A stretch of 29,051 nucleotides of DNA from Saccoglossus kowalevskii (lineage: Eukaryota; Hemichordata; Enteropneusta; Harrimaniidae), in assembly GCF_000003605.2 (NCBI RefSeq), contig NW_003156234.1:384264-413314 (forward strand), read 5' to 3'. The notes below the pieces were generated by a model. The model worked only from the letters and a program-made list of their open reading frames with translations. It made no database searches and had not been told where the DNA came from. Positions within the stretch are counted from its first letter, which is position 1; every line of letters starts with the position of its first letter. This document shows, one piece after another, positions 1-12,100 of this stretch. Made by a program: the position numbers and the translations under genes.

Positions 1-180
1 AGTTGTTTATTTAGAGTGACGTCCGCGGTCGAATGCGATTGGCTATCGATGTCAGTGCAAAGGTCATATGAATATTAAAATTAAGTGGGCGGAAGGAAAA
101 TTGTATAGGAGACAAGCTGGAGTCTCGTGTGGCGATAGCGATAACACCGGGACGAATGGTCTGGGGTAACTTTATATTGT
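1..180. promoter_or_regulatory. Promoter-like G+C-richer stretch at window edge
   Basis: Compared with the AT-rich surroundings this stretch has several CpGs, a GTGACGTCC CRE-like site near 17, GATTGGCT (a reversed CCAAT box) near 38, and GTGGGCGG (GC-box-like) near 86. These could mark the promoter of a gene outside the window. No transcript or coding sequence can be tied to it, so this is weak inference. Confidence 0.2.
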
Positions 181-1502
181 AATTTCTTTCAATTTGAATT
201 AGTTGTATTAGTAATAATAATAATAATATTTATTGAATCTTTAGAAATACAGTATTTCTATCAGTACAGTAGCAATAAAAGTATAATAAATAAGTATAAA
301 TAGTGTAAATATATACATTCCTTTATTTCATTGTTGAGACTGAGTTATACAGTTTGTTACGTACTACAATTCATCTATATTAGAAAACAGTTATGGGGAT
401 TATTAATTTCAATAAAAAATATTCAACTATCCTTTGCAACACCTATAAGATCATAATGGTAATGTTTATTGGTCTTTGAAACTAGAGGCATTATCAGAGC
501 ATGGGTCTTATTTTGGAACTCCTGCTAGGATGGTATTCCCAGAATAGTGCCAGTAGTTAAAGAAACATAAAACTTTAATTCTCAACAAGGATGAAAGGAC
601 CAGTTACTGGGACAAAGCCCTACTCCCCGCGAAACCCTACAGATACGAAACCCAATTACCGCGAAAGCCACTCACCGCGAAGCTACTAGTAACTGCAATA
701 ATATCAATTATTTATCTATCACCAAAAGTCTCATTTTCTGTAAAAAAGCCTGACATGTGTGTCAATAGATTTGTCAGCAGTGAACCCAACGCCCCAACTC
801 GGGGGGGGGGGGGTAGCTAGCTACCAGATCAGTACTTGATTGCTCAGTTTTCAATGCACTAGAGTTGTGACAGAAACCAAAATGAGAGCAAAATTCATAC
901 AATATACATGCAATAAGAACCATTTTCAGCGTGTCTTGTTTACGTCACATAGGACTAAATTCCTGTTTATGCGCAGGTGACAACCCCTTCTGCTTTAAAC
1001 AACAACATTCATTGGTAAATCCTGATATCACCCCACCAGTTTTAATATAGATGAGACTGTTCATCTGATTCCCTACTGCTTGTAACTAACGCCATTTGAC
1101 TTGCCAGACTTTTTTCATTTCCCAACTATCAGACCTCATTTGCTACACTCGACCAGCCATGGCTATTTTATTATTCTTTCTTAAATCTTGGTCCGATACA
1201 AAATTACCATGACTTTTTTTTTTTTTTCTGAAGCGTTATATGACATGGAAGCAAGGAGTGGAACACTGATTAATGTGTGCACTTGCGGAAAAGTTCCACG
1301 CATCAGGTCATGCATGCATGCGATATAGTTGTGTAAAACAAATCGACCCCAAAACTTCTTTTCTTACTGGTTGGCACTCCATGCTCCTCATTAGCAAATT
1401 TATCACTTCGAAAATACTGACAAATTTTGCGTCAACGCAGGAAATTCTACAAATGCATTCTTTGAGGAATTATCATAGTACAAGACCAAAAACAAAAGCG
1501 GC
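181..1502. other. No gene seen; AT-rich spacer with a G13 tract
   Basis: A TAA-type microsatellite sits near 210-230 and a 13-base G run at 801-813. Bases 969-999 are an imperfect copy of 24681-24710, so part of this stretch is dispersed repeat. The short frame at 1273-1530 has no recognisable domain. Confidence 0.5.
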
Positions 1503-1652
1503 GGCTGATCTGCACTGGCTCGGAAGATGAATTCTGATTGGCTAAAAAAACAAAAAAACTTGTGGCGTTGAATGCACGTTCATTGTCAGTATTGTTATGC
1601 AAATTCAAACTAGCTAATCATTTACAACCTTCCGAGCCAGTGCAGATTAGCC
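1503..1652. repeat. Inverted repeat at the 5' side of the LINE fragment
   Basis: Arms 1503-1526 and 1629-1652 are reverse complements over 24 bases with one mismatch (core ctgcactggctcggaag), separated by about 100 bases. The right arm lies inside the LINE coding frame. The match is too long for chance and could reflect an inversion or duplication during insertion. Confidence 0.75.
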
Positions 1653-2012
1653 CAAAAGCGGGTGATAGAATGTGCGAAAGGTGTGGTACTTATCAAGTTG
1701 AGGTTGAATTTCACTTTCTGATTGATTGTCCACAACACAAAGAAGCAAGAATGAGGTTATTTCAATCAGCACAAATCTCAAATCATAATTTCAATACGTA
1801 AGATAATGAAGCAAAGTTTATATATATTATGGGCAACATACATATAGAACTGGAAATTTATATTAACGAAAGTGCCATTTTCTAAACCAGTGTCAACAGT
1901 ATATTTATTTTCATTTCTTCTTTTTTGTTGTTATTTTTGTTTTGTTTCTTAGAATAGTATTTGACTATGTTCTTTTCAAAATGAATAATGTCAATAAAGT
2001 TAATATTATTAT
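1538..2012 (+). mobile_element. Degraded 3' end of a non-LTR retrotransposon (LINE)
   Basis: The open frame 1538-1801 resembles the C-terminal end of LINE ORF2. It has a KFKLANHL segment and then a Cys-Cys-His-Cys cluster (RMCERCG, then EFHFLIDCP) followed by KEARMRLF, the usual zinc-knuckle-like tail downstream of the reverse transcriptase domain. The reverse transcriptase itself is missing, so the copy is 5'-truncated and dead. After the TAA there is a T-rich 3' untranslated stretch with AATAAAG near 1993, as in a LINE tail. The clade cannot be assigned from so short a piece. Confidence 0.65.
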
Positions 2013-3144
2013 AAAACAATAAAATTGGTATGACAGGATTAACCAGTCCCATGGACGACACATTCCGTGGTTTGTATGTACAGGTATAGTCTGTGTCTTT
2101 TGATCAGCTGCAGTATCTTGTATCTGTTATAAGCATTTAACTTTAATGCATACTTGGTAGGTAGCCACCATCAAATAATGTCTAGGTGTCCTAAATTCTG
2201 TACAAGACATTCGTCAATTTGAGTCAAATTGATTTTTGTGTGTAAATGATGACATAGAGGTGTCATCTGTACGTGAAATAGCATCAATAACTGATCCAAG
2301 TCCATAGAAGTGACACCATGAACAAATCTTTAAATGTTATAAGTAGGCTCCCAGACTTCATCAGTGATATATAGACACCTTTGCAGACATGACTCTACCC
2401 AATTGTCAAACCATTTTTGAAATAAAATCAGGCCAGACACATGACAAATCCACATTTCCACAGTGAGTGAAGCAGTCAAACACAGAGCAAATGTGGGTAA
2501 CCAGATGTCAGCCTTCATTATCAATGGTGAGTTGACAACGTTTGGGGGTTGGCGACCAAGGTAACATTTAGCAGAGTGCTTGAAGAAATAACCATTACTG
2601 GCTCGATGCCTTTAGTTTGTTCCTCTCAAAGTATCAAGCAAACAGACACACTAAGGTACTTCATTCAAAGCAAGAAAAGTTTTTTCCATCTTATTTTTTG
2701 CATAAATCAATGGCAGATAGATGATTAATGCGGTACTTTGACTCTGACCACAGCGGTTCTTATCGATTGAGATAGCTTTGAATGGGGTCTCTCTAAGTCA
2801 AGTAGCATTGTAGTCTTCATCTTTTGAGGGTTCCCCAAGAAGCATTGCTTTGCCGCGGGTTCATGTAGTGTAGTGATGTAATGTTTTGTTTGAGTGCTGC
2901 CTGGTGTGAAAGGCTGTGCATTGACCTGGTCTATTAAAGAATTACACAGAGCTGCCTGCTAAGACCAAAATGGAACATGATTGCAGACTGATCGGCAGGG
3001 CAGCTTGCTGACATTTAAGTTCAAAATAGCATCGGCAAAAACACCGACAAACCAATTTTAGATCTAGTTTTCTACAACCATATTATTGTATACCAGTCAA
3101 CAAAAGATGATACAAGGTCAGTGAAATGTAATATGTATGCAAGA
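2013..3144. other. No gene recognised
   Basis: Unique-looking AT-rich sequence. A 64-residue minus-strand frame (2330-2524) begins with a hydrophobic, signal-peptide-like stretch but has no recognisable family and no supporting splice structure, so it is not called. Confidence 0.4.
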
Positions 3145-3176
3145 CCACAGTCCCTCTATCTATAGAGGGACTGTGG
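3145..3176. repeat. Perfect 15-bp hairpin with 2-base loop
   Basis: ccacagtccctctat is followed by ct and then its exact reverse complement atagagggactgtgg. A perfect stem this long is unusual in the AT-rich background. It may be a remnant of a palindromic transposon end or an RNA hairpin; nothing adjacent decides between them. Confidence 0.8.
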
Positions 3177-5942
3177 CAACACCTTGCAGTCAAAGTCTTT
3201 AATACCTCTAGCAGTAAGGCAATTAAACTGGTACCCAGATGCCACCTGGCTGGTAAAAGGACACTGCCTTGGAGTACCATAGAGCTGAAATTTTAAACCT
3301 TATCAGTTTATTGTACTACGGTATTTGTGGGAATGACAAACTTATGGATGGTAATGATCAGCACGAGTCACTGCTTTGGACCTCTGTCGATACAAGCTAA
3401 AGAAGGGAGGGGGGGTAGCAAGTTTCCAAATATTAAAATTATACCACTCAATGATTCGGAACCGGATGCACGCCACATCCATAAAGTTATGGATGAATGA
3501 AAATTATCAACTTGCAATTCTAGATGTTGCAACAACCCAAAAGTCACACCAGAGAGCCGCTTGTTTTGTGAATAATTTATTCAATGCATTAAAATCTGCC
3601 TTGTGTGTCAGCCAAAGTAGCTTCAGACCACACAATACGACTAAAATAAAGCAACCAAGGACAATGTTATAGTTAGTTTGTTTTTATTATTTTAGGCACT
3701 ACATACAATTAAAAATTTACAAACTGGTTGTCACAATACAAGAATAAAATTATGTAGAAAAATAATTTCAGCATATTATTGTACATTATATTATGGGAAA
3801 ATTTTTTAAATTTTAATTTCTGCAGTGGTAGACTGAAGACTATTGCTATATGTAAGGAGTGTCTGATGGGATTATGTTGTCACAAGACACCTAAGAATAC
3901 ATGGACAATGTTTGTATCAGTAATCTATTTCAAATACAATTCTCTTGTGAAGCTTTCAAAAGATTGAATTGTGAAATTACACTACTTTTCTGAACCGTCT
4001 GTCAGAAACGAAACAGGTTGAGTAATTTCACTGCACTATTCCAGACATACAATGGAAGCACTCATCAAAAGTCAGAATGGGCTCATCCATAAACCCAAGA
4101 CACATCTGACATAAATACACTCGTCTCCCAACAAATAATTGTTGGTTTTATGGTAGAAGCCTACCCATCATTTTTGAGAAAGTTGGTCATAAATCGCATG
4201 ACAATGTTCATTGGTCTATTATGTAAAATCGTGAAACTATTGTACCATGGCACCATAAAATAGCATTCTTTTGTGTGTTACAGTGATGTATTTTAAGAAA
4301 CTTGTCCTAATATTTTTCAAAAATCACTGTTTAGAACAATTCCATAGAGCACAATGTCAAACAAAAATTGCATTTTTTGACTTTTTTTAAACCCAGATTT
4401 AAAAAAAAATAAAATCAGAAAAACAAAAAAGTATCCCATCATTAACAATATATTATTTTTTCAGCCTATGTCACCAGCCTACAATTTGAGATATGGCATA
4501 ATATCTCTGCCATAGGAACCTATGGTAACATCACTATAATACAGTCAACATGCCCACTATCCACCAAAATACAACTATGATTTTCTCAAAAATTAATCTG
4601 GTGACCGCCAACTTTTTTAAAGTCAATATCCTTATATTTCCCGGAAGTACAATTTATTAAAAATGAATAAATTCTGGGTATTTGAAATCATGAGTAGTCT
4701 TCTACCTTAACAATTAAAGTGAAAATCTAATTTGTACAGTAGACTGAAAGCAACAGCTAAATAATCATACACGAAAACTACAAACTTAATGGAAGACTTC
4801 AAAATGGAAATCTAGTTACAAAACCAGCAATTTATACATATTAATGCACCATAAAAAAAATTAAAATTAATTTATTAATTATTTTAACCGAAGAATTCCT
4901 GTACATGACTGAGTCCACAATCAATGTTAATATTTAATATCAAAATAATGAAAGAATACTAAAATAAACACAAGTAAAAGCTGCAGTGACAAAGTTCACT
5001 TTCAATAATTATTAAAATGCATAGAGGGGGTTTGTGTGACGGAAAACAGCTTCACATGCAAGACACTAATTGCATTCATTTGGCATGGCTCACACTGAAG
5101 AAGAATTTAGTTTTCTGATTGGACAATGCAAGAATGACTAAATAGCTAATTCACTTGCAACGACGATTCCTATTTTCAACTCAAGGTATCTGAACTAACA
5201 AAATTTCGGATTGAATATTCCAAGAACCAGCCACAAAGCCTGTAAATAGCTATTAATTTGCAATGTTGATTTCACTAAAAGTAATACAGGTACAAAAACA
5301 GGAAAAAACATTTTTTTTTCAAGGAATAGATGATTTCAACTGTTTATAATTAAAAACTAACTATGGGAAAGATTAAAATCACAATTTTGAATCAATACAT
5401 CTATATGGTAATACAGTGAAGACTGCTGCTGTTATACACCGAGACGCATTGTAAAAACAATTGTTCACACTATTTTCCTCATTAAATACTCAATTACCAT
5501 AATACTAGTATTTAAAATATTTACCAGACAGAACAACAAAATAAAAAAGCTTGTATGTAATGAACTTGATTTTAACGAGTAACACGGCAGCTTTGACTAC
5601 TTGCCACTCAGATTACACCGTGCAATGAAATACAACAGCATCTTTCTTTAACTGGACATTTTCAAAAATTTGCAATTTCCCTCTTCCATCCCATTGTTAT
5701 TAAAAAAAAAGTTATTAACATTGCTTATAAAAAATGAATACTGGATGGTGGTTTTAACTTTATATTTGGACCACAGCAAATTATATGGAATACTTATGAA
5801 ACATACGAGAAACAATTCTTATCTTTTTGCCGGGGTCTGAAGATTCAAAAGCTTGCAAATGCACGAGATATGGTTTCCGTCTTGTTTACCAATATAAGTT
5901 GCAATGTAGACCATAGAATTGCTTCTCAACATCAATATGTAC
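3177..5942. other. 3' flank of the transporter gene, probably including its 3' UTR
   Basis: AT-rich with no coding sequence seen. The transporter 3' UTR must start at 5942 and run downward. Minus-strand AATAAA hexamers occur at 4871-4876 and 4653-4658 and are candidate poly(A) signals, though such hexamers are expected by chance here. The true cleavage site cannot be chosen from sequence alone. Confidence 0.4.
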
Positions 5943-6146
5943 TTAAATATTAGGATAACCTTCTTCACCAGGTTTTGCAATATATCGGACAGCTGGTTCC
6001 TTGGTTGCGACGTGGTTCCGTTCAGGCAATTTCAACTTCCCTCCCATGGTTGTTCCCTTTCTTCTGTGCATTTCCCAGGATTCATTACGGAATTTCTGTA
6101 AAGCAGGACCCCACACCTCTGTTGGTGAGCTCATTTTGTACCAGCG
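5943..6146 (-). CDS. SLC6 transporter exon 13 (C-terminal tail and stop, residues 611-677)
   Basis: Acceptor CTTGACAG|CGCTGG, TAA stop at 5943-5945, 204 bases including the stop. It starts [16 protein letters not shown]; a WGP motif a short way after TM12 is typical of SLC6 tails. The rest is basic and hydrophilic and ends EEGYPNI. The last residues do not form a class I PDZ ligand, unlike several vertebrate family members. The 3' untranslated region continues toward lower coordinates. Confidence 0.93.
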   Translation of the reverse strand, partial: RWYKMSSPTEVWGPALQKFRNESWEMHRRKGTTMGGKLKLPERNHVATKEPAVRYIAKPGEEGYPNI

Positions 6147-9100
6147 CTGTCAAGACAAATGTGAACATCAGTTATTGATGAGGAGCATGCATGTACAAAA
6201 CAGAAATCATATAATTGTAATTTTGTGAAGACAAAGACCACCAATATTCAACTTCCAATCTTCATGAGTATTTCTTTTGTTGTTGGAAGAAAAATTGCAA
6301 AGTTTTCTTGATAACTTGAATCTAATTATATATATACCGGTAATTTTGGGTAGTGTTTCAGATCTTAAACGTTGCTGGTATCTGTGGTCATTTCGTGGTT
6401 TGATCAACCAAACCGAACAGGGATGCGAAATTCACTGTCGAGAATTAGAGAATAATGAATGACTAGCTGCCCTGTACTGTGCAATAACTGAAAGGGGGGG
6501 GGGGCATTATTTAAGCAAGCATTTTCTTCTGAGGTCTAGATGTTATCACAAAGCGTATCAGTAGACGAAAAAAAATCAATTGTGATTAACGCTTGCATTT
6601 CAGATGTGCCTAACACTATCACAGACAATTGAAAACGCGTAATAAGTGAAAAAGTAAAATTTCTTAACTAGAATGAATCATAGTACCCGGTATTAATAAT
6701 TGTCAGTAGTATTTTTGCCGTTCACTAATTTTGAATTTTTTTAAATAAAATTTTACATTTCATGTACTTTCATTATTTACTTTATTAATCTGAAAACCTA
6801 AAAGGAAATGTTAACTCTTTCTTTACGGTATTAATAAAGCATTATTCTATTCTATTCTATCTAATAGGGTTTGTTGTTTAAATAGATCATTACAAAATGT
6901 GCTCAATGTTAGATATGACATGCAATCTTATCCATACATTGACCCAAACACTGCTGATATCTGGTCAACACATGGTCAGCCAATGAGAACACAGTATTAT
7001 AATTGTAAACAACCACAAGTATTCACTAGAATATTTGGCTGAACTTTTTTTTTTTTTTTGAATAGGGCAGACAGCAAACCAAGTTTCTGGCTTTCCTACT
7101 AAACAATATTTAATGGAAATGACTTAACACAATTATTACTTCATTCATTATGAGAAGTATACCAAGCTATGGTTGTAAAATAACTATGGTATTGTGCAGC
7201 AAGAAGCAAATCATGAACAATATGTCACTAAATTCAAGCTAACACTTACCTCAGCCAATCCGCCATCATTTTTGACAAACTCGTAACCCCACATAATAGG
7301 AATCCACATGATTGAAGAGATAATTATGCACCAACCGATTGCCGAGGCCCACACAGCCTGTTCACCTACATCAGGCTCATCCCAGTTAATCCAATTAAAC
7401 ATCAAGACAAACTGGAAAATAACAAAAACAATCCATATTAATTTACATTGTTCTGAAATTATTAATTGTTCATTACTCCATGTCTGTGTCCTTGTATTCA
7501 AGTAGCGAGCAATGTAGCAGGCCATGCCAGGACATGATCTACTGTTGACTAAATACTACGGCCATAGAGGGCAGTACACTTTTAGGGGCTGTATTCAAAA
7601 TAAATTATAATACTTTTTATGACATTAATACTAGTGTGTGGTAGTCTACAGTGAACCATAAACAATGAAAAGAAATTACATCGACTCATTATTCTGAATT
7701 ATTAATATGTAACTTAATTTGTCTATAGATGCACTGTAATCCAGACTTTTTGGGTGTTTTGTATAGAATTTATTTTCACTGATTTTTGACGAGTTAGGAA
7801 AAGGTACATTTGCTGGATTTTCATTTCATGCGAGAATAGCTAAAATAAAGTATTTTAATGTTTCAGTTAAAAACTGGCTCATTACAGCTTTTTTTTTATA
7901 AATAAAATTATTCATGATTTCAGAATTAAAATAGGGAACATGCAAATCATTTGCAAAATACAAAATCCTAACACTGCTCCTCCAGTGGCGTGCCCTGCCC
8001 TTCTTCAAGACAGTTATTTGGAGAGGCGTTTGGAATTAGGGCAAGAGTGTTAGAGGGGGCTCATCCATTTTACCACCAGTTCTCAAAATACTGTCGTTTA
8101 TAGTCTGTACTTTCCCCTTCAAAACAATGGGACAACAAATCCAAAATTATTTTTGAGTAAAAACTGAAAATTTACTCAAAATTTCTCTCTAAAATTGGGG
8201 TTAATTTGAAGAACATAAAAAAAAAAGTGCAAACAAATGTAGGCGAGAAAGTCTGGTGATGAAAAGGTTGAGGAACTCTTATCGCAAACACCATGACAGT
8301 GTAATACAGAGTAAAAAAACATGTACACTTACGGTTAGTATACCAGGAGTAATTGCACACCAATTAAGTGGCCACCACATGAAGAGTGGAAAGTCAACAT
8401 AGCTGGAACCGATCATAGTTCGGATGTCATTCTGGAACCTCTTGACACCGTAAATCCATCCAATACTGATGCACTCGCATACAGCAAAGAGTAAGAGTGC
8501 AAAACTAGCAGCGTAGGAATCTAACAATTCCACCCAATAGAATCCAGCCTGTAAGATAATTATCCTTTATTAGGCAAGCTATCACATATTTATTTTGCAT
8601 TTTTGATGTACATGTATTTTCTTCAAACAAATGCATTTTAGCATTAGCACATATTTATTGCCTCAAAAAAAGTTGTCAATAATAGAAAATGTCCATGACC
8701 AATTTTTCTTTAGCTTAATTTTGAACATACACTGAATAAGTGTCAACATTGTGCTACAACTTAATTCTCTCAATGTTATGTTGTATCAACCTGAAAGCTC
8801 TTTCAATTTCGAATAATTTGGCCGAATTAAAATCTGAAAATCACAATAATGTTTTTTTTTTTAAATCATCACGGATATGATGTGTTGAGATGTTCTGTTA
8901 GAATCACCGGAGTGAAATGACTAAACGAACGAACGAACGAAAAAAAAACAGTTTTTTGTTTAATTTGTTATGTTTGGCATAAAAATATTAAAGCGTGAAT
9001 GAAAAGAATACATTTAATAATTATTTTTTAAGAATAAATTTGGTTGGCGAATTAATAGTCTATATACTAATGGTTTGTAAAATAAAAATTAACACAGATA

Positions 9101-12100
9101 TAATACATTACCTGCGTAACACATGTTAAACCAAGAAGATATCCAGCAATACACATTAACAGTACAATGAAAGTCTTGCGCTTTGTAAGCTGGTTTGGAA
9201 AAGCATCCACTATAGCAGTAGATACCGTCTCCATTATAGTAAACTGGAATGGAAAATACAAGTCAATTATTAAACAGCAATCCTGCTTAAAGTCATTTTT
9301 GTGATTTTTTAAATGTGGTGCGATGCAGGGGAAAGTCATAAACATCCTCCCCCCTCGACAACAAGAGGTACATTTTTGTTACCAGTTTTCTTGAATTCAT
9401 ATTTTTTTGACAAATGAATTGCATGCTTGTCTAGAAAAAATCATTTAATACTTACTTGACTGTCCAAACCGAGAGTGATGAGCATGAAGAAAAATAAGAA
9501 TGACCAAAGTGGAGACACTGGAAGGAGTGCTACTGCTTCAGGGTATGCAATAAATGCCAGACCAAAACCTGTGAAATACAGTATTACATTAGAATTGCAG
9601 GAGAGTTAAAATGTTCCTTCAACATTAATGTGTTATGCTCAACGAGTTACTTTGGTCTACCACCAATAATGTATAGAGTCAAATTAGTGTGGTGTTCACT
9701 CAATGTGTAATGAGTTACTTTGGTCTACCACCAATAATGTATAGAGTCAAATTTGTTCGGTGTTCACTCAATGTGTAATGAGTTACTTTGGTCTACCACC
9801 AATAATGTATAGAGTCAAATTAGTGTGGTGTTCACTCAATGTGTAATGAGTTACTTTGATCTACCACCAATAATGTATAGAGTCAAATTAGTGTGGTGTT
9901 CACTCAATGTGTAATGAGTTACTTTGATCTACCACCAATAATGTATAGAGTCAAATTAGTGTGGTGCTCACTCAATGTGTAATGAGTTACTTTGGTCTAC
10001 CACCAATAATATATAGAGTCAAATTAGTGTGGTGTTCACTCAATGTGTAATGAGTTACTTTGGTCTACCACCAATATACATTAAATTAGTGTGGTGCTCA
10101 TTCAGTATGTAATAAGTTACCTTGGTCGACCACTTCTCCCACCGGCTTGCCAAGTTCATGTGCCATAAAGCCAATAATTGAGAATATGACAAATCCAGCA
10201 AAAACACTGGTGCAGCAATTCAACAATGCCACAATCAAAGAATCTCTGTGGGAAAAGAAAGATCAACTAACTATTATAAAGTGTTCTTTAAAAAATTTGG
10301 AAAAAGTGACAAGAAACCCAGTACAGAATAAATGCAAAGCACTTTCAATATAGGAGAAAAAAAATAGTATTTGAATTTATGCCAGTTGCTTTAAAATATT
10401 TTCAACATGCTGCATGGGACCCACAATGACCATGACTTAGTGAATTAATAGACTCAAAAAATGGCCGTCAAGAGTGCATTGAGAGTGAGATTGCCACAAG
10501 TTCCTCAATGTAACCATGGCAATTGGAACAGTGTACACAATTATAGGGGAGAACGAAACCTTTTTTGAGGGGCCCTCATGCTCATCTCAAAATCACAGCG
10601 ACGATTTGCATTTATTGTTAGGCTAGATAATTTATTCGACTCCATCCTTTGCTTATCATTGGATACCCGTACAAATATCACAGAAACCAATACAGGACTA
10701 TTGGGTTAATGTCAGAATTTAGACTTGAAGAAAGCACCAACCTGTAACAATTATTATGGAACCTATTATAGGATGATAAAGTGATCAGACCTCCCCAAGA
10801 AGCACTCAATGAGTAGAATATCTGAACGGCAGCATCCAACCATACCTATAGTTAACAGCAGGAAATCATTGTTATGCTTCATCATTAAAAAAAGATGCTT
10901 TGTTTTTGGCTTAAAGAACGGTAGTCGTTACGCCGTGCATGTGTGACATTTGTGTTGATAAACATTGATTTTCTCGGAATCTAATGCGCTTTTCTAATGA
11001 AATTACGAGTACGAGTTTTGCCCAGGGCGATACTTGCACTAATTACTGCCAGCGACTCCTTCGATACCTTTCAAACACACAAAAAAAAATATCTAATTAA
11101 AGCTTTGTAAGCTCTCAGTGTGCATGAGTTGATACATGTATGTGCAACAGTCAAAGTCGCCATCTTTGTTTATATGAGACCCATATATCGCACATTCGCA
11201 GCGCGACGACTACATCCTGTAAAATAATTTATTGTAGCTAGAATTAATTTTCACTGCAAATACATTTTTGGGTGTTTTGTATGGGATTTATTTGCACTGG
11301 TTTTTAATGAGTTGAATGTAAAAGGGTATATTCGCTGGATTTTACAGTACATGGCTTTAACTTGAAAAGAGCATCAAAGGCAAAGAGTGTTCTCTCAAGT
11401 GCAGATAGATCACATAGATTACAACACCTTAAGTGAAATTTTGATACAAAATTTCAAAACAAGTCATTGAAAATGACACAGTCCCCGTTAAATTTTGGAA
11501 AGTTCTCTTTGTGCTTGTCAGCAGAGGGGTTGTCGCGAGCGAGTCCTTGAAACTTGAGTTCCAAGTGGCATATACAACAGATTGTCTATTTACATCAAAA
11601 CACGTGTTCCGTGTAGTAGTAATATGGCCAAAAATAAAAACAGCCATTATTCGGCCATCTTTGATCTGATTATGAAACACACTGATATGTATGATGTATG
11701 TGCCAATATGAATGAAAATGGTACATAAATTGTGGAAATATAGTAGTAAGGCCAAAAAGTCAGATGGCTGTCAATCGGCCCTCCTTGATCAGATTTTGAA
11801 ACAAATTGTCATGGACATACATCCTAACATGTATAAAGTACATGTATGTGCCAAATTTGAATGAAAACTGACAGAGCATGCATTAAGAGATATCGCATAA
11901 AAAAAACAAAAAACAAGATGCCTGCCAGTTGACCATCTTTGATCCAATTGCGAAATAAATCGTCATTAACATGTATCCTAACATGTATAATCTATGTACC
12001 AAGTTTGAATGACAACTGACAAAGCATGTCCAAAATACAACATTTTCAAAAAACAAGATGGCTGCTTGTCTGCCATTTTGAATCGAATCGCTAAACCACT

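Noticed and set aside
2330-2524. Small secreted protein candidate
   Set aside because: A hydrophobic start alone is weak; no splice, homology or compositional support.
9630-10120. CRISPR-like array of direct repeats
   Set aside because: The units are contiguous 68-base tandem copies with no unique spacers, inside an animal intron.
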